From Reichenbachiella versicolor (GTDB lineage Bacteria > Bacteroidota > Bacteroidia > Cytophagales > Cyclobacteriaceae), in assembly GCF_003171675.1 (NCBI RefSeq), contig NZ_QFZQ01000005.1, positions 248,001 to 312,000 of the forward strand: a stretch of DNA of 64,000 nucleotides. Reading direction: 5' to 3'. The notes under the pieces were generated by a model. It was not told the DNA's origin. It did no database searches and saw only the letters and a program-made list of their open reading frames with translations. Made by a program: the position numbers and the translations under genes. Of this stretch, positions 34,901-42,262 are shown in pieces. Positions within the stretch are counted from its first letter, which is position 1, and the number at the start of each line of letters is the position of its first letter.

Positions 34901-36223
34901 CTACTTCAACTGTTTAGTATTGGTTTCTTGCTGTTTGAATACATCTCTCGCCTCATTTCTCAACTCCTTTTTCGTTATTTCTAAAACAGTTAGTTGAGTA
35001 GTATTAAATATATTCCTCTTAAATTCATCTTTCTTATTTGGTATTGTTTTGAATGCCAGTCTCAAGCCAAACTCAGCTAACAACTCATTGGCAGTTCCCA
35101 AATCTCTAAACCCTTCTTTGGCGGTAAAATCTACAGTAGTTTTTAACCCCTCTTCAATAATAGGCTTTAAAGTTTTAAATAGTTTATTACTATCTCCTAA
35201 CTTGCTTGATAATAAAGCTTTAAAAAATGAATTAGCTAAATCAATTTCACCCGGTTTAAAAGATATTTCACCTGTTTCACTAAATTTCCCTATACTTTGT
35301 GAAACTCCTGCAGTAGACGCATCGAAGACGAACTCACCTACGTAAGGAGCTACTTTTGAAGCTCCTGCCACTAATTCCCCTGCTACCCCACCAGCGGCAA
35401 ATTCAGAAGCAGTAACAATATCATTACCGACCACTTCGAAATCATCTTTCATTGTTTGAGAATGTTGACCACTTCCAAATGTGACTTCGCCCTTAGATGT
35501 TTGGACTTCAGGTAAGGATAATTCTTCTCTAGCTCCATCACCTTTGAATGTTGCATTGAATTCATTCTTAAGAGCTTGAGGAATAATGCTTAATCCAGCT
35601 GCAAAGGTTTTCCCCATATCTCCAACTGCATCGGCTCGTTTACCTATTGCCTTTTCTACTGCGCTTGAGCCTTGTGGAGTTTTAGAATCTCTATTCGCTA
35701 ACTCTTGCTGTCTTACTTGACTTCTTACAGACCCTTTACTCTTAGCTTTTGATGCTTGTTCTCCCTCTGTAACCTTTTGCACAGCCTGAAGCGATGTTGA
35801 TAAAGCCTCTTTCTTTCCATCTTGGTTTGATTTCTTGACGGGCTGATTAGTAGCACTTTTAGTATTATCTAAGTTTTTGGGGGTCACTGAGCTACCCGCA
35901 GCCCAAACGCTTTTAATTTTCTTTATTGGTTTTGTATTCTTCGAGGCTTCTTTGTCTTGCGGAGTATTGGATTGATTTAAACCAAACCTAGCTCGTTTGA
36001 TATTCTCAGGATCTGCTGCAGCTTTAGCATATCCCGGTTGCCTTTGCATTAGCATTATATCTTTCAAAGGATTACCTCCAGAATTGGACGTATTTCTCTG
36101 AAAAGAATTTGACTGTTGTACAACTTGGTTATGATTGTTGAGTTGATTTTGTTGGTTTTGGTTTCTGTTCTGTCGATCGATAAACATGCGGTGTCCATCA
36201 CCGCTATCTCCTCCGTCTGCCAT
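34901..36223 (-). CDS. effector-like protein: shared N-terminal module with unknown C-terminal domain
   Basis: A 440-residue protein without a signal peptide. Residues 1-108 are almost identical to those of the lysozyme-like protein at 37254-38591: MADGGDSGDGHRMFIDRQN, a Q/N-rich stretch, NPLKDIMLMQRQPGYAKAA, DPENIKRARFGLNQSNTPQD and KIKSVWA. After that a charged low-complexity linker (about 110-190) leads to a C-terminal region of about 240 residues that I do not recognise. It includes an A/G-rich helical stretch (EFAAGGVAGELVAGASKVAP) and a basic end (RNIFNTTQLTVLEITKKEL). The constant N-terminus with a different C-terminus is the pattern of polymorphic toxins. The C-terminus would be the toxin and the gene 5 bases downstream its immunity. 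No catalytic motif was identified. Confidence 0.8.
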   Translation of the reverse strand: MADGGDSGDGHRMFIDRQNRNQNQQNQLNNHNQVVQQSNSFQRNTSNSGGNPLKDIMLMQRQPGYAKAAADPENIKRARFGLNQSNTPQDKEASKNTKPIKKIKSVWAAGSSVTPKNLDNTKSATNQPVKKSNQDGKKEALSTSLQAVQKVTEGEQASKAKSKGSVRSQVRQQELANRDSKTPQGSSAVEKAIGKRADAVGDMGKTFAAGLSIIPQALKNEFNATFKGDGAREELSLPEVQTSKGEVTFGSGQHSQTMKDDFEVVGNDIVTASEFAAGGVAGELVAGASKVAPYVGEFVFDASTAGVSQSIGKFSETGEISFKPGEIDLANSFFKALLSSKLGDSNKLFKTLKPIIEEGLKTTVDFTAKEGFRDLGTANELLAEFGLRLAFKTIPNKKDEFKRNIFNTTQLTVLEITKKELRNEARDVFKQQETNTKQLK

Positions 36224-36253
36224 TAGATTTTTTAGTTAATTATATTGATACAA

Positions 36254-36272
36254 CAATGATAAGAAATCATTG
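36254..36272. promoter_or_regulatory. palindrome upstream of the 440-residue effector gene
   Basis: CAATGAT-AAGAA-ATCATTG, a perfect 7-bp inverted repeat with a 5-base centre, lies 30 bases upstream of the start codon. An identical site stands at 38623-38641 upstream of the lysozyme-like effector gene, within a leader conserved for about 60 bases. On the minus strand it overlaps TATCATTG, one base from the TAnnTTTG box, so it may be an operator over the promoter. Confidence 0.6.
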
Positions 36273-36379
36273 CTGAATTACACTTAACTTTTTTCATCAC
36301 TGCACATCCTACTAACCCCGTATAGCAACCATGAAAAACACGATACCTTTGCTCTCAAACATATACTGAACAATAGGGG

Positions 36380-36784
36380 TTAATCATCGCGAGGAATAAA
36401 TTTGATAGGCTTGCTGACGAAATCGTAATTGGAAATCTCTAGACTTATTTCGTTAGTGTCTATCGTAAAAATAATGTCGTGATTTGTCATAGAATAATCA
36501 CTCGTAAATATTCCTCTGAAAGTAGATGGGGCAATTTTCGAACCTCTAATTGAGTACGGTTTTTCAGTACAATCAATTGTAGTTCCGGTTTGAAAAACGA
36601 AACAATGAGACCCAAACACCGAATCCTCCTTAAATTCTAAATCTAACGTAAGATCGTTTCTTTCATTGTTAGATATATAAATCCATTTTTGATGTACAAA
36701 CTCTCCTTTATTTGTTTCTTTCTTTTTAGAACAAGCAAAAATAAAAGGAACAGTTAATATAAATATTTGAGCTAATCTGATCAT
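36380..36784 (-). CDS. small lipoprotein, candidate immunity protein
   Basis: A 134-residue lipoprotein: signal IFILTVPFIFAC with cysteine at about residue 18, then a lysine-rich spacer (SKKKETNK) and a beta-rich body (KWIYISNNERNDLTLDLEFK, DIIFTIDTNEISLEISNYDF) with two more cysteines. It resembles lipocalin-like small lipoproteins in layout, but no family is certain. It lies 95 bases after the lipoprotein at 36880-37257, in the same orientation and between the two effector genes. It could be a second immunity protein of the lysozyme effector, or an orphan immunity gene left from a lost toxin. Confidence 0.65.
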   Translation of the reverse strand: MIRLAQIFILTVPFIFACSKKKETNKGEFVHQKWIYISNNERNDLTLDLEFKEDSVFGSHCFVFQTGTTIDCTEKPYSIRGSKIAPSTFRGIFTSDYSMTNHDIIFTIDTNEISLEISNYDFVSKPIKFIPRDD

Positions 36785-36879
36785 TTATACACAAAACTAT
36801 TGGTTCTTCTTTTCTACGCTCGGACTAACAGGGTATTCTCATACCCAAGATGTGTTGGCTATAAGTAAGTGATACTCCA

Positions 36880-37257
36880 TTACTCCTCAAAGAAAAATTC
36901 TACTCCACCATTGAGATCAATTATTCTTTGACAAGGGAATAAAGACTCTTCTGATTTTATGTATATGTTCTTATCCCTTACCTCTAAATATGCTTTGCAT
37001 TTATTGTTATCCCAATCCATGAGAACTATTTCCTTAATACATTCAGTATTTGAGGCATTCAATTGAAAATATATATTGCATTCAATGTTAGGCTGTCCTT
37101 GCGATATATTAATGACTCCTTTTTGTACACCGTTACTGCTAGTTGTAATTTTTAATATTCCGTCGTCATAAATACCATCCTTCACTTCACATTTTTTCGC
37201 ACAACCAGACAGTAGACTCACCAGCATAAAACAGCTTAATAAAATTCTTGCCATCAT
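36880..37257 (-). CDS. small lipoprotein, candidate immunity protein for the lysozyme-like effector
   Basis: A 125-residue lipoprotein with signal MMARILLSCFMLVSLLSGC (cysteine 19) and six cysteines in the mature part (CAKKCEV, IECNIYF, TECIKE, NKCKAY, FPCQRI), suggesting disulfides in the periplasm. Its start overlaps the stop of the N-acetylmuramidase gene by 4 bases, the tight coupling typical of toxin-immunity pairs. A periplasmic location is where protection against a peptidoglycan hydrolase would be needed. No family is recognised, so the role rests on position and topology. Confidence 0.72.
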   Translation of the reverse strand: MMARILLSCFMLVSLLSGCAKKCEVKDGIYDDGILKITTSSNGVQKGVINISQGQPNIECNIYFQLNASNTECIKEIVLMDWDNNKCKAYLEVRDKNIYIKSEESLFPCQRIIDLNGGVEFFFEE

Positions 37258-38591
37258 TTCTTTTTCAATTTATTGTATAGATTTTCCATTTTGGTATCGT
37301 ACTTATTCACTTTATAATCAGGACCATTATACAGCTTAGCAAATTTTGCAAAGTCTTTTTCTTTCATAGCCTTTAGCATTGCCTTATTTGATGCAATAAA
37401 ATTCATAAATGCTTCAACTTGTCCAGCTGATGTTTTTTGATCTTCAACAAAATCCGATACACTATCGTACCCCCCTGCTTTAAAATTAAACCCCATAATT
37501 TGAAATGCTCCAAACGAAGTAGAAAGCATGGCACTTTCAGAGTCTAGTTTTAGCGCCTTTTCATATTCAGCACTCCCGTGTTTTTTTGAGCTGCTATCAG
37601 AGTAAGGATAAATGAGATCGCTATTGTCTTTTTGAAGTTGACTAAAGTTTTCTTTCCCTTTTTGATATTTTCTAAACCAATGTCCTTCGAATCTAACTTT
37701 TGGATTTCCGTTTTTATAAAAACCTGACCCACTAGACTCTACAGTAGCTATTGCTTGTACAACTTCTTTTTCAACACCTAGTTTCTTAGCAATCTTTGCA
37801 TAATCAGGTTTACTGGTATCCGCTTCTACTTTTTCCTTAGTTTCTTTCTTCTCGAATTTTTGAGGTGATATATTTAATTCCGCTTCAAAATTTCTTTGAG
37901 CAACGAATGTATTATCCGATTCAACTAACAACTTACTCTCTAATACTGAAGTATCAAATTCATATTGAGGAACTGGATTATTAACATTCAATACGTCTCC
38001 CGGATGTATTATTGTATTAAGTCCCTTAGTCAAAGTCCCTTTATTTAACTGAACAAGTTCTTTAAGAGAAATGTTATTTGCTTTTGCAATCTTTGATAAA
38101 CTATCTCCTGATTTGACAGTGTAGGTTTCCTGTTCAAGTTGGACACCCGTGTTATGCTTTGAAGTTGTATCTTGATTTAATTCTTGACTAGGTTTTTTAA
38201 CAGACTGACCACTATTAGCAGCATCAGAGGCTTTTTGAGTATGGCTTACTTTCTCAGGCTTATCAATTGCCCAAACGCTCCTAATTTTCTTTACAGGCCT
38301 TGCTTTTTTTGAGGCTTCTTTGTCCTGTGGAGTATTGGATTGATTTAAACCAAACCTAGCTCGTTTGATATTCTCAGGATCTGTTGCTGCTTTAGCATAT
38401 CCCGGTTGCCTTTGCATTAGCATTATATCTTTCAAAGGATTACCTCCTGAATTGGACATATATCGCTGAAAAATATTTAACTGCTGTGCAATCTGGTTCT
38501 GATTGTTGAGTTGATTTTGTTGGTTTTGGTTTTTGTTCTGTCGATCGATAAACATGCGATGTCCATCACCGCTATCTCCTCCGTCTGCCAT
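37254..38591 (-). CDS. effector-like protein: shared N-terminal module, LysM domain, N-acetylmuramidase domain
   Basis: A 445-residue protein without a signal peptide. The start at 38591 (MADGGDSGDGHRMF) is preferred to the ORF start at 38639 because it matches the paralogue exactly. Residues 1-108 are the shared module. Residues about 157-203 are a LysM peptidoglycan-binding domain (YTVKSGDSLSKIAKANNISL, then HPGDVLNV). Residues about 264-445 match the N-acetylmuramidase (DUF3380) family: VVQAIATVESSGSGF with the likely catalytic glutamate E285, KVRFEGHWFRKYQKGK, TSFGAFQIMGFNFKAGGYDS and FAKLYNGPDY. The enzyme would cut the glycan strands of peptidoglycan. It has no Sec signal, its N-terminus is shared with another protein and it is coupled to a lipoprotein gene. 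That fits a delivered antibacterial effector rather than a housekeeping autolysin. Confidence 0.85.
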   Translation of the reverse strand: MADGGDSGDGHRMFIDRQNKNQNQQNQLNNQNQIAQQLNIFQRYMSNSGGNPLKDIMLMQRQPGYAKAATDPENIKRARFGLNQSNTPQDKEASKKARPVKKIRSVWAIDKPEKVSHTQKASDAANSGQSVKKPSQELNQDTTSKHNTGVQLEQETYTVKSGDSLSKIAKANNISLKELVQLNKGTLTKGLNTIIHPGDVLNVNNPVPQYEFDTSVLESKLLVESDNTFVAQRNFEAELNISPQKFEKKETKEKVEADTSKPDYAKIAKKLGVEKEVVQAIATVESSGSGFYKNGNPKVRFEGHWFRKYQKGKENFSQLQKDNSDLIYPYSDSSSKKHGSAEYEKALKLDSESAMLSTSFGAFQIMGFNFKAGGYDSVSDFVEDQKTSAGQVEAFMNFIASNKAMLKAMKEKDFAKFAKLYNGPDYKVNKYDTKMENLYNKLKKK

Positions 38592-38622
38592 TAGATTTTT
38601 TAAGTTAATTTTACTGATGCAA

Positions 38623-38641
38623 CAATGATAAGAAATCATTG
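38623..38641. promoter_or_regulatory. palindrome in the divergent effector/AAA+ promoter region
   Basis: The same CAATGAT-AAGAA-ATCATTG palindrome as at 36254-36272, 31 bases upstream of the lysozyme-like gene and 30 bases upstream of the divergent AAA+ ATPase start at 38672. The divergent gap is only 80 bases, so one bound regulator could control both. Confidence 0.6.
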
Positions 38642-38671
38642 CTGAATTATAATTAACAATTGTTTTTTAAT

Positions 38672-39970
38672 ATGTCTCAAATACCTGATCTGCAAAACTC
38701 CTTGTTTGCCAAGGATATATCAGACCTAATCGATCACATCCATCACATTCAAGAACACTATAGCGAAGAATACCAACCCCATTGGAAGGGTTTCAAGGCT
38801 GATTATAAAGCGTTTTCTGACCCCTACGCAGATATACTCAACAAACAGAATATCAGCGAAGAAGAAAGGTTCATCTTAGTAGCTAGTTTATTGCCAAACT
38901 GTGACTTTAATATACTTTATAAACTTAATACTTCAGCTGGTGTTAAATTATCTGGTGGCTTCATTGAACACTCAGGCCTGATACCTAACGGCGAGACGAT
39001 CTGTTTTTTGATGGGAGAGGAACGAAGACGTGAAATAACTAGTGCCTTATCCATTTATGGTAACTTAATGAATGCTGGATTGATTGCTCATCATGTCATC
39101 ACTCCAGAGGCTCCTTTTATGTCTAAGCTCATCTTGCCAAGTGAAGAACTTCAAGCGGTGACGCTTTTTAATCGAACCTATCATCCTTCATATAGCACAA
39201 ACTTCCCTGCAGAACAGTTAACTACTACCTTGGAATGGGAAGACATGGTACTGACCTATCAAACCAAGCAACAATTACGGGCGGTTGAGAACTGGCTTTC
39301 GTATGAAAACCAATTAGCTGAGTTAAGCTCTGTGAGTCGCAAGATGAAAAAGGGCTATAGGGCTTTATTTCACGGACCTTCAGGCACAGGTAAGACGGCG
39401 ACTGCTGCACTGCTGGGTAAGCAGTTTGGACGAGATGTGTATCGGGTGGATTTATCGATGATGGTTTCTAAGTACATCGGTGAGACTGAGAAAAACCTCA
39501 AAAAGATATTTGATGTGGCTGAACATAGGGATTGGATTTTGTTCTTCGACGAGGCTGATTCGATCTTCGGTAAACGTACAAAAGCTTCGAGTTCTAATGA
39601 CCGATATGCTAATCAGGAGGTGTCTTATCTTCTTCAACGTATCGAAAACTACGAGGGGGTGATATTATTGGCTACTAATTTCCGAGCCAATATGGATGAT
39701 GCTTTTAAGAGGAGGTTTCAAGCTATGGTAAGCTTCCCTTCTCCTAAGCAGCCTGAGCGACTAGAGCTATGGAGAAAAATATTAGACACCGAGGTTCCTA
39801 TAAGTGATGAGGTGGATTTTCGAGAGTTATCGAATGTGGACAACATGACAGGGGCTATGATTACCAATGTTTTGCAGTTCTGTGTCTTAGAAATGTTTAG
39901 ACTAGAAGAGTCCATGATTACCTTGAAAATGATCAGTGACGGAATCATGTTTGAGAAAAGTAAGATTTGA
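38672..39970 (+). CDS. AAA+ ATPase resembling those of extracellular contractile injection systems
   Basis: A 432-residue protein from the ATG at 38672 (an in-frame TTG 12 bases earlier is less likely). The N-terminal 200 residues form a non-catalytic domain of unknown fold. The AAA+ core carries Walker A GPSGTGKT (235-242), Walker B ILFFDE (289-294), the sensor-1 segment VILLATNFRANMDDA and an arginine-finger region FKRRFQ. The core is of the FtsH/CDC48-like single-domain class, in the style of the ATPase found in Afp/PVC-type contractile injection loci. It is not a ClpV. It is divergent from the effector genes across an 80-base promoter region. No sheath, tube or baseplate genes are in the window, so the link to an injection system is an inference. 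Confidence 0.8.
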   Translation: MSQIPDLQNSLFAKDISDLIDHIHHIQEHYSEEYQPHWKGFKADYKAFSDPYADILNKQNISEEERFILVASLLPNCDFNILYKLNTSAGVKLSGGFIEHSGLIPNGETICFLMGEERRREITSALSIYGNLMNAGLIAHHVITPEAPFMSKLILPSEELQAVTLFNRTYHPSYSTNFPAEQLTTTLEWEDMVLTYQTKQQLRAVENWLSYENQLAELSSVSRKMKKGYRALFHGPSGTGKTATAALLGKQFGRDVYRVDLSMMVSKYIGETEKNLKKIFDVAEHRDWILFFDEADSIFGKRTKASSSNDRYANQEVSYLLQRIENYEGVILLATNFRANMDDAFKRRFQAMVSFPSPKQPERLELWRKILDTEVPISDEVDFRELSNVDNMTGAMITNVLQFCVLEMFRLEESMITLKMISDGIMFEKSKI

Positions 39971-40034
39971 TTTTAGATCAAGTCTTTTAGCTAAACACTA
40001 TATGAAATCCATAAGATAATTACACAAAACAGTG

Positions 40035-40078
40035 CGTTTGAACAGCTCAGCAATAGATTTTGATGGAGCTCTCAAACG
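40035..40078. terminator. imperfect hairpin between convergent genes
   Basis: CGTTTGA..AGCTC (40035-40048) faces GAGCTCTCAAACG (40066-40078) with a small internal mismatch. It lies between the stop of the AAA+ gene and the stop of the OmpA-family gene. The T-runs are weak. Confidence 0.35.
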
Positions 40079-40119
40079 AACTTTATATAAATTATCAAAA
40101 GGAAACTATGTTCCAATCA

Positions 40120-42258
40120 TCAAAAGACATCCCAGATATTCTCTTCTGTAATAAAGTAATTAGCATCGAGTTCTCTATTGGACGGGATATATAATCGAAT
40201 GGCATGGCCTGGAGTAATAACGTCATGACCTGGGCCATTCCATTTATGAACTTCTTGGACAGGAATATCTAGTTTGGCAGCGACTTCATCCAAAGACAAT
40301 GGCTTTCGAATAACGACTCCTCTTGCTGAAGGCAAGTCTATTGGGCGGTTAGTCTCTACGTGGAGTTCGACTCTTCGATCCAGCACTCTTCTAAACCAGT
40401 GGTCTTTTTCTTCCGCACTTCTAGCTTCTCCTCTTGCCAATACATGTACTTTCTCAATTGGCATTCCCATGGATACCAAGTATTCTTTGACTGCTTTTCC
40501 TCTGCGCTCACTGAGTTTAATATTGTTTTCATGAGAACCGTGATGATCCGCATAGCACAGTAGATTAACTTTTGTATAAGGTTGATTTCCTAGGTTGTCG
40601 TAAAAGTCATGAAGTGCCTGCTTTGATTGTTTTCTTAGACCTGTCTGCCCGTAATCAAAGTATAACCTTTCTACATTATCAAAAGTTCGATACTTTTTGA
40701 CTCTTCTTTTGGTTCTTTTTATAGTACTAGACACCGATTTCTTGGTACCATCTGATCTCGTAGGGCCAAAATTAGAGGCGATAGAATTACCTGCTACATC
40801 GGATTCATTGAAGAGTTTCCTAAGATCCTTTTTCTTAGCAATCACTGGCTGAAACAACTCATAGCCTTCATAGTCTTCTGCTCTGAATGTGACCAAATCA
40901 ATCGCATCAGCGTCACTGAATTTGGAAATTATCTGACCGTCTACCATCATCTCTCCAGCATAAACTAGTGACAAGAAAAGTTTCTCATCTGGAACATGGA
41001 AATCATATAGGTTCAAGACTTCCTTGTCTTTTCTATTAGATGAGAGATACCCTGTAGAGTCAGAAATATTGAAATAGGTATCATCCCAAGTGGAATTGAA
41101 AGGATAACCTACATTGAATAAATCTGGCTTGAAAAAGGATGCTCCTTTTGCACCATAGATATCATAGCCTCCGTAGCCTACATGTCCATTGCTACTAAAA
41201 AGAAGGCTTTCATGAGCTGAAGAGTAATACGGCGATATTTCATTCTCTGGTGTATTAATAATATCTCCCATATTGATGGCAGGAGTCCATGCGTCTATCG
41301 AATCTCCTCTCAAACTCATCCATATATCACTTCCTCCAAATCCTCCTGGACGATTAGAGGAAAAGAAAAGTGTATCTCCTGTTACTGATAGTGACGGTTG
41401 TTTGTTTTCCGAATCTTTTTCGTTGATGTAGGCATTGAGAGGCTTTGCTTTCTTCCATTTTTCATTTTCTAATACCGACACCATGATTCTGCATCCCGTA
41501 TTGCCTTCATTCTCGCAAGATGTAAAATAGAACCTATTGCCGTCTTGATTGAAACACCCTGAACCCTCTGACCATTTGGTATTCAGTTTATCAAATCGTT
41601 GCTTGTTACTGATGTTACTATAGCTACCATTTTTCTTCTTTTCAAACATCATCATATCAGGCAATAGTCCTGAGAACTGACTCCCTACATATTGCTCTCC
41701 GGATAGATTTCGTGTAGTTGCAAACACTACATGACCATTGACAGGGTTTTCAGTCGCTCCAAAATCGTGGAAGTTATCGTTTAGCTTCTTGATATATCGG
41801 ACTTCGAAATTTCTATTCTGTTCCTTTTCTCTCATGGCTATCAAACAACCTTCTCGCTGTCTATTCGCTAATTCTAACAGAGCCGGTTCGATAGTGGAGA
41901 TTTTGGCTAATTCTTGATAAATGGAATCTGCTATTTCAAAATTGCTTTCGAGTTTATTAAGTGTCGCATATTTATAGATGGACTTGGTCTGGTACTCTCC
42001 AGTAGTGGTTTCACTTAGCTTTTTATACTTCTTCATCGCATCCTTGTACTGGAGCGTTTTCTCATAGCATAGCGCCAATTGGTAACCTGCGTAAGCATTT
42101 TTCTTGTCTATGCCATAGACCTTGTCATAATAGGGAATGGCATCTAAGAAACGGTTATTTTCAAATTGCTTGTCTGCAGACTTCAATAACTGAGGTACTG
42201 ACTGTCCAAAAGCCTGACCTACTAGTAACCAACATATTAACACAATAACCTTTCTCAT
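40120..42258 (-). CDS. TPR / PD40 beta-propeller / OmpA-like peptidoglycan-binding protein with C-terminal LysM (PorE-like)
   Basis: A 712-residue envelope protein from the ATG at 42258, which starts a signal peptide (VIVLICWLLVGQAFGQ); the longer ORF start is before the signal. Domain order: TPR-like repeats (about 20-150), PD40/WD40-like propeller blades (about 165-420; FYFTSCENEGNTGCRIM, TLFFSSNRPGGFGGSDIWMS, LLFSSNGHVGYGGYDIY), an OmpA-like domain (about 530-655; LYFDYGQTGLRKQSKQALHD, ADHHGSHENNIKLSERRGKA, RRVLDRRVELHVE), and a LysM-like end (LSLDEVAAKLDIPVQEVHKW). The PorE protein of the type IX system has a similar TPR-propeller-OmpA design and anchors it to peptidoglycan. The added LysM is unusual. 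It is the last gene of a four-gene operon. Confidence 0.87.
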   Translation of the reverse strand: MRKVIVLICWLLVGQAFGQSVPQLLKSADKQFENNRFLDAIPYYDKVYGIDKKNAYAGYQLALCYEKTLQYKDAMKKYKKLSETTTGEYQTKSIYKYATLNKLESNFEIADSIYQELAKISTIEPALLELANRQREGCLIAMREKEQNRNFEVRYIKKLNDNFHDFGATENPVNGHVVFATTRNLSGEQYVGSQFSGLLPDMMMFEKKKNGSYSNISNKQRFDKLNTKWSEGSGCFNQDGNRFYFTSCENEGNTGCRIMVSVLENEKWKKAKPLNAYINEKDSENKQPSLSVTGDTLFFSSNRPGGFGGSDIWMSLRGDSIDAWTPAINMGDIINTPENEISPYYSSAHESLLFSSNGHVGYGGYDIYGAKGASFFKPDLFNVGYPFNSTWDDTYFNISDSTGYLSSNRKDKEVLNLYDFHVPDEKLFLSLVYAGEMMVDGQIISKFSDADAIDLVTFRAEDYEGYELFQPVIAKKKDLRKLFNESDVAGNSIASNFGPTRSDGTKKSVSSTIKRTKRRVKKYRTFDNVERLYFDYGQTGLRKQSKQALHDFYDNLGNQPYTKVNLLCYADHHGSHENNIKLSERRGKAVKEYLVSMGMPIEKVHVLARGEARSAEEKDHWFRRVLDRRVELHVETNRPIDLPSARGVVIRKPLSLDEVAAKLDIPVQEVHKWNGPGHDVITPGHAIRLYIPSNRELDANYFITEENIWDVF

Positions 42259-42262
42259 ATAC

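Noticed and set aside
37254-38591. Housekeeping autolysin or phage endolysin
   Set aside because: No Sec signal, holin or phage genes are nearby, and the N-terminal module is shared with an unrelated C-terminus, which fits an effector better.
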